Shown here piece by piece: positions 26,802 to 35,238 of a DNA stretch of 53,786 nt; position 1 is the first letter of the stretch, and the number at the start of each line of letters is the position of its first letter. The notes beneath the pieces are model-generated. The model was not told the origin of the DNA. It worked only from the letters and a program-made list of their open reading frames with translations, and did no database searches. A program made the translations under genes and the position numbers. Source of the stretch: Mesorhizobium sp. LNHC252B00 (GTDB lineage Bacteria; Pseudomonadota; Alphaproteobacteria; Rhizobiales; Rhizobiaceae). Location of the stretch: the NCBI RefSeq assembly GCF_000502955.1, contig NZ_AYWO01000010.1, forward strand, positions 111,796-165,581, in the 5' to 3' direction.

Positions 26802-27440
26802 TTACTTCGCCAGCTTGCTTGCCGCACGCGCCAGGGCTTCGATCTCGTCCCACTTGCCGGCCTTGACCATATCGTCCGGGGCCACCCAGGAGCCGCCGAC
26901 GCAGATGACATTGGGCAGGCTGAGATAATCGGCTGCGTTCTTGCCGGTGATGCCGCCGGTCGGGCAGAATTTCACATCGGCAAGCGGCGAGGCGAGGGCC
27001 TTCAGTGAGGCGATGCCGCCCGACTGCTCAGCCGGGAAGAATTTGAGAAAGCGCAAGCCGGCTTCCCGTGCGGCCATGATCTCGCCGGGCGTGATGGCGC
27101 CGGGTAGCAGCGGAACAGCGCTGTCGCTTGCTGCCGCCAGAAGCTCGCGGGTGATGCCGGGGCTGACGATGAATCGCGAGCCTGCGCTCGCTGCCTTTTC
27201 GAACTGCCTGACATCGAGAATGGTGCCGGCGCCAACGATGGCTTCCTCGACCTCACCAGCCACCCGCCGGATCGCCTCAAGCGCGTCGGCGGTCCTCAGC
27301 GTGATCTCGATCGCCGGCAGGCCGCCGCGTGCCAGGGCGCGGGCCAAGGGCACGGCATCAGCGACATTGGCGATCTTCAGCACCGGGATGACCGGCTGGC
27401 CGTTTAGGAGCGACAGGAGGTTTTCGGTCTTGCTGGGCAT
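26802..27440 (-). CDS. eda: 2-dehydro-3-deoxy-phosphogluconate (KDPG) aldolase
   Basis: A 212-residue protein, family length. It shows PVIPVLKIANVADAVPLARA, the catalytic-Glu region LPAIEITLRTADALEAI, VGAGTILD, FIVSPGITRELL, and the Schiff-base Lys in VKFCPTGGITGKNAADYL, ending CVGGSWVAP. It cleaves KDPG to pyruvate and glyceraldehyde-3-phosphate in the Entner-Doudoroff pathway, the main sugar route of rhizobia. ATG at 27440 with GGAGAG upstream. No edd or kdgK gene is adjacent. Confidence 0.95.
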   Translation of the reverse strand: MPSKTENLLSLLNGQPVIPVLKIANVADAVPLARALARGGLPAIEITLRTADALEAIRRVAGEVEEAIVGAGTILDVRQFEKAASAGSRFIVSPGITRELLAAASDSAVPLLPGAITPGEIMAAREAGLRFLKFFPAEQSGGIASLKALASPLADVKFCPTGGITGKNAADYLSLPNVICVGGSWVAPDDMVKAGKWDEIEALARAASKLAK

Positions 27441-27458
27441 CTGTCTCTCCGTATCCTA

Positions 27459-27560
27459 GCGCATGTCGCCCCAAAGGGATCCCGGCTTTGGGAAAACGAC
27501 ATCCATAAAACAAAGACCTAAAGCGCGACGTATGAATTGGTTTCGGCGCGACGCGCTTGA
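27459..27560. repeat. Rhizobial palindromic intergenic repeat
   Basis: Unit one: GCATGTCG... paired with CGACAT (about 27461-27502) around CCCCAAAGG...CTTTGGG. Unit two: AAGCGCG (27520-27526) paired with CGCGCTT (27552-27558). This two-hairpin arrangement is a common rhizobial intergenic element. It lies between the divergent eda and trhO genes. Confidence 0.8.
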
Positions 27561-27701
27561 GGGCAATTCAACCGATTAGCAGACGGGTGTTTTTCTGTCC
27601 ATGAAACGAAGCGTGTCGCGATGTCACGCGCGGCCCCGATACTTGGCTGGATTCCGGCGCTGCCTTGAATCGGCTTGCGGGAGCGTTTAGTGGCTTCGGC
27701 C

Positions 27702-28622
27702 ATGACATCACTTCAACCCTTTCGCGTTGCGGCGCTCTACCGGTTTGCCCGGCTCGACGCCTTCGAGGAGTTGCGCGCGCCGCTCGCTGCCTTCTGTTGC
27801 GGGCGCGGCATCAAGGGCACACTGCTTCTGGCGCATGAGGGTATCAACGGCACCGTGGCCGGCAGCGAAACGGCGATCGGCGAACTGATCGATTATCTCG
27901 AAGCCGTCGAAGGGCTCGCCGGCCTCGAGGTCAAATACAGCGTAGCCGCGGAAATGCCGTTTCATCGCATGAAGGTGCGGCTGAAGCGCGAGATCGTCAC
28001 CATGGGCATCGCCGATATCGATCCGGCGACGAGCGCCGGCACCTATGTCGCGCCTGCCGACTGGAATGCGCTGATTTCCGAGCCCGACACTGTCATCATC
28101 GACACGCGCAACGCCTATGAGGTATCGATCGGCACCTTCAAGGGCGCAATCGACCCTGCTACCGCCAGCTTTCGCGAGTTTCCGGCCTGGGTGGAAGCAC
28201 ACCGGGCGGAGTTCGAAGGCCGCAAGGTCGCGATGTTCTGCACAGGCGGCATACGCTGCGAAAAGGCGACCGCCTACGTCAAATCGCTCGGCTTCGAGGA
28301 CGTGTTCCACCTCAAGGGTGGCATCCTCAAATACCTCGAGGAGGTTCCGTCCGAACAGAGCCTCTGGCAAGGCGAGTGCTTCGTCTTCGACGAGCGCGTT
28401 TCTGTGTCGCACGGCCTCGCCGAGGGCGAGGCGGAACTCTGCCGCGCCTGCCGCCATCCGCTGACGCCGAACGACCTGACATCGCCCAAATTTGCCGCCG
28501 GTGTTTCGTGCCCGCATTGCTTCGATGCGCGTTCGGACGAGGACCGCCAGCGCTATGCCGAGCGTCAGCGGCAAGTCGAGCTTGCGCAGGCGCGGGGCAG
28601 GGATCCGCACATCGGATCCTAG
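27702..28622 (+). CDS. trhO: tRNA uridine(34) hydroxylase (rhodanese-like)
   Basis: A 306-residue protein from the ATG at 27702. The N-terminal ferredoxin-like UPF0176 region holds [18 protein letters not shown] and [21 protein letters not shown] rhodanese domain follows with [20 protein letters not shown] and the active-site loop [15 protein letters not shown] (Cys180, Cys186), then [19 protein letters not shown]-terminal Cys-rich zinc-like patch (CRACRHPL and CPHCF) ends it. Family knowledge: TrhO makes 5-hydroxyuridine at the tRNA wobble position with O2. Confidence 0.93.
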   Translation: MTSLQPFRVAALYRFARLDAFEELRAPLAAFCCGRGIKGTLLLAHEGINGTVAGSETAIGELIDYLEAVEGLAGLEVKYSVAAEMPFHRMKVRLKREIVTMGIADIDPATSAGTYVAPADWNALISEPDTVIIDTRNAYEVSIGTFKGAIDPATASFREFPAWVEAHRAEFEGRKVAMFCTGGIRCEKATAYVKSLGFEDVFHLKGGILKYLEEVPSEQSLWQGECFVFDERVSVSHGLAEGEAELCRACRHPLTPNDLTSPKFAAGVSCPHCFDARSDEDRQRYAERQRQVELAQARGRDPHIGS

Positions 28623-28742
28623 TTTGGCTCTGTTATCGACAGCCGCAAGGCGACGGTTTGTCATTGTAATGCAAGGATCCGGGACCTACGTCTTCGACGT
28701 TCGAAACCTGCCCGTTCGGCCGGGCAATCCTGGAGGCACTGA

Positions 28743-29480
28743 ATGTTCGATCCCAAGAAGCTTCTCGACGATCTGCTCGGCTCGCAAATCCCGGGCACCA
28801 GTGGCACCGTTCGCGACAAGGCGGGCCAGGCCGTGCAGATGGCCAAGGACAATCCGCTGGCCGCTGGAGCGCTCGCTGCAGTGCTGCTCGGAACCGGTGC
28901 CGGCCGCCAGGTGACGGGTACCGCGGTGAAGCTCGGTGGATTGGCCGCGATCGGCGGGCTCGCCTACAAGGCTTACCAGAACTACAAGGCCGGCAATGCT
29001 CCGGCCGAGGCGCCGGCAGGCGGCGAACCTGAATTGCTGCCGCCGCCCAAGGACACCGCCTTCCACCCGTCGCAGGCGCCGCAAGGCGAGGACGAATTCA
29101 CGCTGACGCTGGTGCGGGCGATGATCTCGGCAGCAAAGGCCGACGGCCATGTCGACGATGACGAGCGCCAGAAGATCGCCGGCAAGCTCAGTCTTTCGGG
29201 CATCGGCTCCGACGCCGAAAAATTCCTGATGGCGGAGCTGGCGAGCCCGCTCGACCTCGACGCGCTGGTGGCAGGCGCCCAGACCGATGCGCAGAAGCTC
29301 GAACTCTACACGGCATCGCGCCTGACCATCGATCCCGACACACGCGCCGAGCGCGGCTACCTCGACCTGCTGGCCGGCCGGCTTGGCCTGCCGGATGCGC
29401 TGGTCGATCATGTCGAGGCGACAGTTTCGGCAGCCAAGGTGCCGGCCAAGGCCGGAACTTCACCCAATCCGCGCTGGTAG
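28743..29480 (+). CDS. DUF533 / TerB-like membrane-associated protein
   Basis: A 245-residue protein. The N-terminus (MFDPKKLLDDLLGSQIPG) and a Gly/Ala-rich hydrophobic stretch (NPLAAGALAAVLLGTGAGRQ to GGLAAIGGLAYKAYQNYKAG, about residues 39-80) are typical of DUF533. A TerB-like all-helical domain fills residues 115-240 with ISAAKADGHVDDDERQKIAG and YTASRLTIDPDTRAERGYLD. Its function is unknown; membrane association is likely. ATG at 28743 follows CTGGAGGCACTGA. A CtrA-like box and a probable small RNA gene follow. Confidence 0.88.
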   Translation: MFDPKKLLDDLLGSQIPGTSGTVRDKAGQAVQMAKDNPLAAGALAAVLLGTGAGRQVTGTAVKLGGLAAIGGLAYKAYQNYKAGNAPAEAPAGGEPELLPPPKDTAFHPSQAPQGEDEFTLTLVRAMISAAKADGHVDDDERQKIAGKLSLSGIGSDAEKFLMAELASPLDLDALVAGAQTDAQKLELYTASRLTIDPDTRAERGYLDLLAGRLGLPDALVDHVEATVSAAKVPAKAGTSPNPRW

Positions 29481-29510
29481 GCCAAAACGGCACAGGCGGC
29501 TTGTCTGGCG

Positions 29511-29526
29511 TTAACCTTTCGTTAAC
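29511..29526 (+). promoter_or_regulatory. CtrA-type binding box with downstream -10-like element
   Basis: TTAACCTTTCGTTAAC is a perfect TTAA-N7-TTAAC, the consensus for the alphaproteobacterial cell-cycle regulator CtrA. An AT-rich ATTCTAA lies at 29541-29547, spaced as a -10 element if the box covers -35. This predicts transcription on the plus strand from about 29553-29555, that is, from the base of the hairpin of the small RNA candidate. The box lies after the DUF533 stop, so it does not serve that gene. Confidence 0.6.
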
Positions 29527-29553
29527 CCAGCAAGCGCATCATTCTAACCAGTT

Positions 29554-29617
29554 GGATCGGCTTTCCTCCTCCCAAGCCCGGTCCAGATCAGGGCGGTCGC
29601 CAATGACCGCCCTTTTT
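29554..29617 (+). ncRNA. Candidate trans-acting small RNA with CU-rich loop
   Basis: The stem GGATCGGCTT (29554-29563) pairs with AAGCCCGGTCC (29574-29584) with one bulged C, leaving the single-stranded loop TCCTCCTCCC. This loop is complementary to Shine-Dalgarno sequences. A short linker (AGATC) leads to a strong terminator. The CtrA-type box and -10-like element are placed to start the RNA at the first stem, giving about 64 nt. CU-rich loops of this type occur in known alphaproteobacterial sRNA families (alpha-r14 and the CCUCCUCCC 'cuckoo' RNAs), but I cannot assign it to a named family. No open reading frame covers the region. Confidence 0.6.
29590..29617 (+). terminator. Rho-independent terminator of the small RNA candidate
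   Basis: The 9-bp stem AGGGCGGTC / GACCGCCCT (29590-29598 with 29605-29613) is followed by TTTTT. It may also serve read-through from the DUF533 gene. Confidence 0.9.
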
Positions 29618-29639
29618 GTCGGCACGATCTGCTCGCCCG

Positions 29640-29684
29640 AGCATGATCTCGAGCAAAATCGGATCCCAATTTTCGGATCATGCT
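29640..29684. repeat. Rhizobial palindromic intergenic repeat
   Basis: AGCATGATC (29640-29648) pairs with GATCATGCT (29676-29684) around an inner AAAATCGGATCC...AATTTTCGG. Same family as 8482-8530. It sits between the small RNA terminator and the SDR gene. Confidence 0.8.
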
Positions 29685-29787
29685 TTGTGCTTCGGCTTGC
29701 CATCGCCGCCGTCATTTGCGATCCCTTTGCTTCGTGCGCAAACCCGGAAAATAGCGCGCGCGCGCGTCGCTTCGGAGGACAATAGCC

Positions 29788-30543
29788 ATGACCGTAAAAA
29801 GAACCGCCATCGTCACCGGCGCCGGCACCGGCATCGGCAAGAGCGTCGCTACGGCGCTGCTCAAGGCCGGCTGGAACACGGTGTTTTGCGGGCGCCGCAA
29901 GCCGGTGCTGGATGCCGCGGTCGCCGAGGCTGGCCGCACCGATGCCAAGGCATTGGCGGTTGCCTGCGATATCAGCAAGGCCGGCGAGGTCGACGATCTG
30001 TTCGAGACGGTGGCGGCGGCCTTCGGCCGCGTCGACCTGCTCTTCAACAATGCCGGCATGGGCTACAAATCGACGCCCATCGACGAGATCCCGGTCGAGG
30101 TGTGGAACGATATCGTCGGCGTCAATCTCACCGGTTCATTCTTGTGCGCTCGCGCCGCCTTTGGCGCCATGCGCAAGCAGCGGCCGATGGGCGGCCGCAT
30201 CATCAACAATGGCTCGGTGTCGGCCTACGCGCCGCGCCCGGGCTCCGTGCCTTATACCGCGACCAAGCATGCCATCACCGGGCTGACCAAGACGCTGGCG
30301 CTCGACGGAAGGCCCTACGACATTGCCTGCGGCCAGATCGACATCGGCAACGCACTGACCGACATGGCGCAGCCGATGACGGTCGGCGTGCCACAGGCCA
30401 ACGGCTCTATCGCTGCCGAAGCGGTGATGGACGTTCAGCACGTTGCCGACGCCGTTGTCCACATGGCCAGCCTGCCGCTCGACGCCAATGTGCTGTTCAT
30501 GACGGTGATGGCGACCAAGATGCCGTTCGTCGGGCGTGGGTAG
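29788..30543 (+). CDS. Short-chain dehydrogenase/reductase
   Basis: A 251-residue classical SDR. TGAGTGIGKS at residues 10-19 binds the nicotinamide cofactor, LFNNAGMG is the structural motif, and Ser (NNGSVSAYAP) with YTATKHA gives the catalytic Ser-Tyr-Lys. The C-terminal part carries VQHVADAVVHMASLPLDANV. The sequence resembles 3-oxoacyl-ACP-reductase-like SDRs, but the substrate cannot be told. ATG at 29788 follows TCGGAGGACAATAGCC. It converges with the YciI gene with no gap. Confidence 0.92.
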   Translation: MTVKRTAIVTGAGTGIGKSVATALLKAGWNTVFCGRRKPVLDAAVAEAGRTDAKALAVACDISKAGEVDDLFETVAAAFGRVDLLFNNAGMGYKSTPIDEIPVEVWNDIVGVNLTGSFLCARAAFGAMRKQRPMGGRIINNGSVSAYAPRPGSVPYTATKHAITGLTKTLALDGRPYDIACGQIDIGNALTDMAQPMTVGVPQANGSIAAEAVMDVQHVADAVVHMASLPLDANVLFMTVMATKMPFVGRG

Positions 30544-30918
30544 TTATTTCCCGGCCAATGGCACGCCCGGCAGGTAGAGCGCGATTGGACGGATTTCGTA
30601 GACGGCGGTCGGATTAACGCGGCGCAGGTCGCGGGCGATAACGATCGCATCGTCACGTGTCCCGCAGTCGACCACATAGAGACCGAGAAGCTGTTCCTTC
30701 GTCTCGGCGAACGGCCCGTCAAAAATGGTTCCATCGCCCGGTCCACGCAAGGTGCAGGCCGACTGGGTCGCCCCAAGCCGCGCCGATGGGCCAAGATTGC
30801 CTTCCCGGTAAAGCCGATCGTTGATTTCGAGCAGGTCGGCCATCAATGCCGCGTCCTGCTCCGGCGTCAGCGCGGTGATGGCTCCTTCCACATGGTAGGC
30901 GAGGATGGCGTAAAACAT
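30544..30918 (-). CDS. YciI-related (DGPF-type) protein
   Basis: A 124-residue protein from the ATG at 30918, which has AAGGTGACTCG upstream; the longer frame overlaps the aminotransferase gene and is rejected. The sequence has MFYAILAYHVEGAI, LLEINDRLYREGNLGPSARL, and the marker FDGPFAETKEQLLGLYVVDC. These proteins have a dimeric alpha-beta barrel fold and often lie near ECF sigma factors; none is seen here. Exact role unknown. It is 58 bases downstream of the aminotransferase stop, same strand. Confidence 0.88.
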   Translation of the reverse strand: MFYAILAYHVEGAITALTPEQDAALMADLLEINDRLYREGNLGPSARLGATQSACTLRGPGDGTIFDGPFAETKEQLLGLYVVDCGTRDDAIVIARDLRRVNPTAVYEIRPIALYLPGVPLAGK

Positions 30919-30976
30919 CGAGTCACCTTCTGTCGTGATTGCAAACATCCAGCGCCGGTCGCAAGGCCCGACAGCC

Positions 30977-32161
30977 TCACTTGGCCAGGAACGCTCCGAT
31001 CCGCTCCAGTGCCCGCAAGATGTTCTCCTCGGAGTTGGCGTAGGAGAGCCTGATATAGCCTTCGCCGAGAATGCCGAAATCGGGGCCGCCAATCAATGCC
31101 ACGCCGGCCTCGTCGAGCAGGGCCGAAGCAAGCTTCTTTGCTTTCCAGCCGGTCTTCGAGACGTTGGGGAAGGCGTAGAACGCTCCCTTGGGCGTGATGC
31201 AGGATATGTCAGGCAGGGCGTTCAATCCGTCAACCACGATCTTCCTGCGGCGGTCGAAGGCGCGCATCATCTTGTCGACGTCGTCCTGCGGGCCGTCGAT
31301 GGCCGCGATGCCGGCAAACTGGCTCGGCGCGTTGACGCAGGACCAGCAATTGACCGCTAGCTTGCGCACCTTGTCGTAGAGGTGAGCGCCCTTGTCGCCA
31401 TTCGGCCAGATCGACCAGCCCATGCGCCAGCCTGTCATCGCCCAGGTCTTCGACCAGCCATTGAGCACGATCAGCCGATCGCGGATCCCGGGGAAGCCAA
31501 GCAGCGAGCAATGCGTCTCGCCGTCATAGGTCATGACGTCGTAGATCTCGTCGGAGAGGATGGCAACCTGGGGATGTGCCTCCAGACCCTTGACCAGTTT
31601 CTCGATCTCGGCGCGCGGCGTGACGCCGCCGGTCGGATTCGCGGGCGAATTGAGGATCAACAGCCTGGTCTTGGAGGTGATCAGCGCCAGCGTTTCCTCT
31701 GCGGAGAAGGCAAAGCCGTTTTCCTCGCGCATCGGCACTGGAATAGGTGCCGCGCCGGTGAACTCGATCATAGAGCGATAGATCGGAAAGCCGGGATCGG
31801 GATAGAGGATCTCGGCGCCAGGCTCGCCGAACATCAGGATCGCGGCGAACATGGTCGGCTTGCCGCCGGGCAGGATCATCACCGCTTCGGGCGACACCTC
31901 TACGCCGGTGGTGGTCAGCGTGCGCCGCACCACCGCCTCGCGCGTCGCCAAAAGGCCATTGGCCGGCGTGTAGCCGTGATGGCCGTCGCGCAGCGCCTTG
32001 ATCGCCGCCTCGACGATGTGCTGCGGCGTCTTGAAGTCGGGCTGGCCGATGCCGAGATTGACGATGTCGCGGCCTTGTTGGGCCAGTGCTGTGGCCCTCG
32101 CGAGCACGGCAAAGGCGTTTTCCTCGCCGAGACGGTCGAAGGCCGAAATCGTGTGGAGCAT
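30977..32161 (-). CDS. Pyridoxal-phosphate-dependent class I/II aminotransferase
   Basis: A 394-residue protein. It has VNLGIGQPDFKTPQHIVEAA, YTPANGLLATREAVVRRT, LNSPANPTGGV, SDEIYDVMTYDGE, and the PLP-Lys motif LNGWSKTWAMTGWRMGW. This layout fits the aspartate/aromatic aminotransferase group (I-gamma), common in rhizobia. The amino donor cannot be decided. It is divergent from the GNAT gene (83 bp). Confidence 0.92.
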   Translation of the reverse strand: MLHTISAFDRLGEENAFAVLARATALAQQGRDIVNLGIGQPDFKTPQHIVEAAIKALRDGHHGYTPANGLLATREAVVRRTLTTTGVEVSPEAVMILPGGKPTMFAAILMFGEPGAEILYPDPGFPIYRSMIEFTGAAPIPVPMREENGFAFSAEETLALITSKTRLLILNSPANPTGGVTPRAEIEKLVKGLEAHPQVAILSDEIYDVMTYDGETHCSLLGFPGIRDRLIVLNGWSKTWAMTGWRMGWSIWPNGDKGAHLYDKVRKLAVNCWSCVNAPSQFAGIAAIDGPQDDVDKMMRAFDRRRKIVVDGLNALPDISCITPKGAFYAFPNVSKTGWKAKKLASALLDEAGVALIGGPDFGILGEGYIRLSYANSEENILRALERIGAFLAK

Positions 32162-32244
32162 TTTTCCCGTCCGTGTGGTTCTTACTGTTGGGTCGCGTTT
32201 TTGTGAGCCTCAGGCCGCAAAAGTCAAACGGATTGGAGCTTTCG

Positions 32245-32931
32245 GTGTCGGAAAATCTCAAAGACTGGCAACCGCGCCCGCGGCCCGAACGAAAGGCCAT
32301 CGACGGCCGGTATGTCCGGCTTGAACCGCTGAGCGCTGCAAAACACGGCGACGGTCTCTATGAAGCGTCGTCCGTATCCGATGTCGATGGGCGCTTCGCC
32401 TGGCTGCCCGACTATCCGCCGGAGACCCGTGCCGCCTTCCAGCCATGGCTGGACAAGGTGGAGGCCAGTGAAGATCCGCTGTTCTTCGCGGTTATCGACA
32501 AGGCCAGCGACAAGGTCGCCGGACGCCAGACGCTGATGCGCATCGATCCAGCCTACGGCGTCATCGAAATCGGCAACATCTACTGGGGGCCACTCATCTC
32601 GCGCAAGCCGGGAGCGACCGAAGCGCAGTTCCTGTTCATGAAATACATCTTCGACGAGCTTGGCTATCGCCGCTACGAATGGAAATGCAACAACCACAAC
32701 GAGCCATCTAAGCGGGCGGCAGAACGGTTCGGCTTCAAGTTTGAAGGCATTTTCCGCCAGCATCTCATCGTCAAGGGTGAAAACCGCGATACGGCATGGT
32801 ATTCGATCATCGACAAGGAGTGGCCGGCCTTGCGCAAGGCCTATGAAGCGTGGCTCGATCCGGCCAATTTCGATGGCGACGGCCAGCAGAAGCGACGGCT
32901 TGAGGATTTTCGCGTGCAGTTCGGTGCGTGA
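32245..32931 (+). CDS. GNAT acetyltransferase (RimJ/RimL type)
   Basis: A 228-residue protein from a GTG at 32245, which has GGAG eight bases upstream; longer in-frame starts would overlap the divergent aminotransferase. It has RYVRLEPLSAAKHGDGLYEA, the GNAT core (AGRQTLMRIDPAYGVIEIGN, IYWGPLISRKPGATEAQFLF) and YRRYEWKCNNHNEPSKRAAE with RFGFKFEGIFRQHLIVKGEN. This matches the common protein of this type that acetylates small amines or protein N-termini; substrate unknown. Confidence 0.88.
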   Translation: MSENLKDWQPRPRPERKAIDGRYVRLEPLSAAKHGDGLYEASSVSDVDGRFAWLPDYPPETRAAFQPWLDKVEASEDPLFFAVIDKASDKVAGRQTLMRIDPAYGVIEIGNIYWGPLISRKPGATEAQFLFMKYIFDELGYRRYEWKCNNHNEPSKRAAERFGFKFEGIFRQHLIVKGENRDTAWYSIIDKEWPALRKAYEAWLDPANFDGDGQQKRRLEDFRVQFGA

Positions 32932-32957
32932 GATCAGGCGCGTAACGGGAGTTGCCA

Positions 32958-33929
32958 TTGGCCCACATCCACGATCACAGCGGGCACGATCACATTGGGC
33001 ACGATCATGCGCCCGGTCATGTGCCTGGCTCGACCGACAAGAAACGCGTGCTTACCGCGGCCTGCCTGACTGGCGGCTTCATGGTCGCCGAAGCGCTCGG
33101 CGGCATCCTTACCGGCTCACTGGCATTGTTGGCCGATGCCGGCCACATGCTCGCCGATTCGATCGCGCTCGGCCTTGCCTGGTATGCGTTTCATCTTGCG
33201 GGGCGTCCGGCGACCGTGCGCCTCACCTATGGCTTCGGCCGGGTCAAGACGCTGGTGGCCTATACCAACGGCATCGCCATCTTCGTCATCGCGCTTTGGA
33301 TCGTCTACGAGGCTTGGAGGCGGCTGCAGGCGCCGGCACCGGTGCTTGGCGGACCGATGCTGGTGGTGGCGACCCTCGGGCTGCTGGTCAATATCGGGTC
33401 CTTCCTGGTGCTGCATGGCGGCGATCACGAGAACCTGAACATGCGCGGCGCCATCCTGCATGTGCTGGGCGACCTGCTCGGCTCAGCCGCCGCCATCGCG
33501 GCCGCGTTGGTCATCCTGGCGACCGGCTGGACGCCGATAGACCCGATCCTGTCGGTCCTGGTCTCGCTGCTGATCCTGTATACGGCATGGTCGCTGATGC
33601 GCGCAGCCGCCCATGTCCTGCTCGAGGGGGTGCCGCCCAGCCTCGACCGCGATCTCATCGCCATGGACATCGAAGCGACGGTCCCCGGCGTCCGCGAAGT
33701 GCATCACATGCATGTCTGGTCGCTCGACGGAACCAGCAACATGGCGACGCTGCATGCCTGTCTCGACGAGGGCGTCGACGCGCACCAGGCGGTCAGCGCC
33801 GTCAAGAAGCGGCTTGCCAGCGAGCACGGCATCAGCCATGCCACCGTGGAACCGGAATTCGGACAGTGCGCCGACTATAGCCACGAGCATGGGCATGAAG
33901 CGGCTGCGCATCACGACCACCATCACTAG
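32958..33929 (+). CDS. Cation diffusion facilitator (CDF) metal exporter, His-rich
   Basis: A 323-residue protein starting from the TTG at 32958, chosen because GGGAG ends six bases before it; the TTG at 32952 abuts the ribosome site. Residues 2-20 (HIHDHSGHDHIGHDHAPGH) and the C-terminus (HEHGHEAAAHHDHHH) are His-rich. Six membrane helices follow the CDF order, with the metal-site motif ALLADAGHMLADSIALGLAW and a second HxxxD-type motif in AILHVLGDLLGSAAAIAAAL. The cytoplasmic tail has VREVHHMHVWSLDG. It should expel Zn, Co or Ni in exchange for protons. An imperfect hairpin (33928-33947) begins inside the stop codon. Confidence 0.94.
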   Translation: MAHIHDHSGHDHIGHDHAPGHVPGSTDKKRVLTAACLTGGFMVAEALGGILTGSLALLADAGHMLADSIALGLAWYAFHLAGRPATVRLTYGFGRVKTLVAYTNGIAIFVIALWIVYEAWRRLQAPAPVLGGPMLVVATLGLLVNIGSFLVLHGGDHENLNMRGAILHVLGDLLGSAAAIAAALVILATGWTPIDPILSVLVSLLILYTAWSLMRAAAHVLLEGVPPSLDRDLIAMDIEATVPGVREVHHMHVWSLDGTSNMATLHACLDEGVDAHQAVSAVKKRLASEHGISHATVEPEFGQCADYSHEHGHEAAAHHDHHH

Positions 33930-34007
33930 GACCGATCGATTGGTCCTGCCTCAGGAGTTCCAAACCTTGAAAACCAGCTTGATGAACGCCCACTGCCCGG
34001 ACGCGGC

Positions 34008-34220
34008 ATGATGGATCGCGACACCAGGAATGCGGCCATCGCAGCGGTGTGGATCATGCTTCTGTTCGGCATCGGCGCCTACTATCTGCCGACCATGATG
34101 CTGGCGCTCGGCAGCCTTTCGACCGTGCTGGCCGGCGCCTTTGCCATCGTCTTCGTGCTGGCGTTCTTCTCGGTGTTCTGGCTGCGGGCCCGCAACCAGC
34201 GCAAAAACCAGGGTAAATAG
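34008..34220 (+). CDS. Small two-helix membrane protein
   Basis: A 70-residue protein with two predicted membrane helices (AAIAAVWIMLLFGIGAYYLP and VLAGAFAIVFVLAFFSVFWL) and a basic tail (RARNQRKNQGK). It is 16 bases before denD on the same strand and probably cotranscribed. I do not recognise a family. The first or second ATG may be used. Confidence 0.65.
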   Translation: MMDRDTRNAAIAAVWIMLLFGIGAYYLPTMMLALGSLSTVLAGAFAIVFVLAFFSVFWLRARNQRKNQGK

Positions 34221-34236
34221 GCAAGGGATTTTCGAC

Positions 34237-35214
34237 ATGCGCATTCTGATCACCGGCGCCGCGGGTATGGTCGGCCGCAAGCTCATCGCCCGGCTGGCCA
34301 AGGACGGCACGCTGCGCGGCGGCAGGATCACCGCGCTCGACCTGCACGATATCGTGCCGCCGCAGGCACCTAGCATGGATAGGGTCAGCATCACCTTCCA
34401 CACCGGCGATCTTGCCGAGGCGGGTGCCACCGAGCGCCTGGTCGCATCGCGCCCCGATGTCGTCTTCCATCTCGCCGGTATCGTATCCGGCGAGGCGGAG
34501 GCGAATTTCGAACTCGGCTACCGCGTCAATCTCGATGGCACGCGCGCGCTGTTCGATGCCATTCGCCTGGCGGGCTTTGCACCGCGTGTCGTCTTCACCT
34601 CGTCGATCGCGGTGTTCGGCGCGCCGTTCCCGGATGTCATTCCGGACGACTTCCATCCGACGCCACTGACCTCCTACGGCACCCAGAAGCAGATGAGCGA
34701 AGCGCTGCTGGCCGACTATACCAGGCGCGGCTTCTTCGATGGCATCGGCATCCGGCTGCCGACCATCTGCGTGCGGCCCGGCAAGCCGAACAAGGCGGCG
34801 TCAGGCTTCTTTTCTGGCATCATCCGCGAGCCCTTGAGCGGCCGCGAGGCGATCCTGCCGGTGCCGCGCTCCGTCGTGCACACCCACGCCAGCCCGCGTT
34901 CGGCAGTCAATTTCCTGATCCATGCGGCGGAGATCGATGGCGCTGCCGTGGGGCCGCGCCGCAATCTGACGATGCCGGGCGTCGCCGTCACCGTTGGCGA
35001 GCAGATCGAGGCGCTGGAACGCATCGCCGGACCGAAGGTGGCAAGCCTGATCCGCGAGGAGCCGGACGAGACGATCTGGGCGATCGTCAAGGGCTGGCCG
35101 ACCCGGTTCGAGGCGCGGCGGTCAAGGGAACTCGGCTTTGTCGCCGAAAAGAGTTTTGACGAGATCATCCGCGCTCACATCGAGGATGAACTCGGCGGCA
35201 AGATCGCGAGTTAA
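34237..35214 (+). CDS. denD: NAD-dependent epimerase/dehydratase, probable D-erythronate dehydrogenase
   Basis: A 325-residue protein from the ATG at 34237 (AAGGGA upstream). It is an extended SDR with MRILITGAAGMVGRKLIARL, VVFHLAGIVSGEAEANFELG, FTSSIAVFG, SYGTQKQMSEALLADYTRRG and LPTICVRPGKPNKAASGFF. These features are typical of DenD, which oxidises D-erythronate to 2-dehydro-erythronate in four-carbon acid sugar catabolism. The usual partners (OtnK, OtnI, OtnC) are not in this window, so the pathway role is inferred. Confidence 0.87.
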   Translation: MRILITGAAGMVGRKLIARLAKDGTLRGGRITALDLHDIVPPQAPSMDRVSITFHTGDLAEAGATERLVASRPDVVFHLAGIVSGEAEANFELGYRVNLDGTRALFDAIRLAGFAPRVVFTSSIAVFGAPFPDVIPDDFHPTPLTSYGTQKQMSEALLADYTRRGFFDGIGIRLPTICVRPGKPNKAASGFFSGIIREPLSGREAILPVPRSVVHTHASPRSAVNFLIHAAEIDGAAVGPRRNLTMPGVAVTVGEQIEALERIAGPKVASLIREEPDETIWAIVKGWPTRFEARRSRELGFVAEKSFDEIIRAHIEDELGGKIAS

Positions 35215-35238
35215 ACCCGCAGCACTACGGTGGGGATA

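Noticed and set aside
29640..29684. Repeat as a second small RNA
   Set aside because: It lacks a T run and matches an intergenic repeat family seen at 8482-8530.
33927..33948. Hairpin overlapping the CDF stop codon as a terminator
   Set aside because: The stem includes a G-T pair and no T run follows; termination is not supported.
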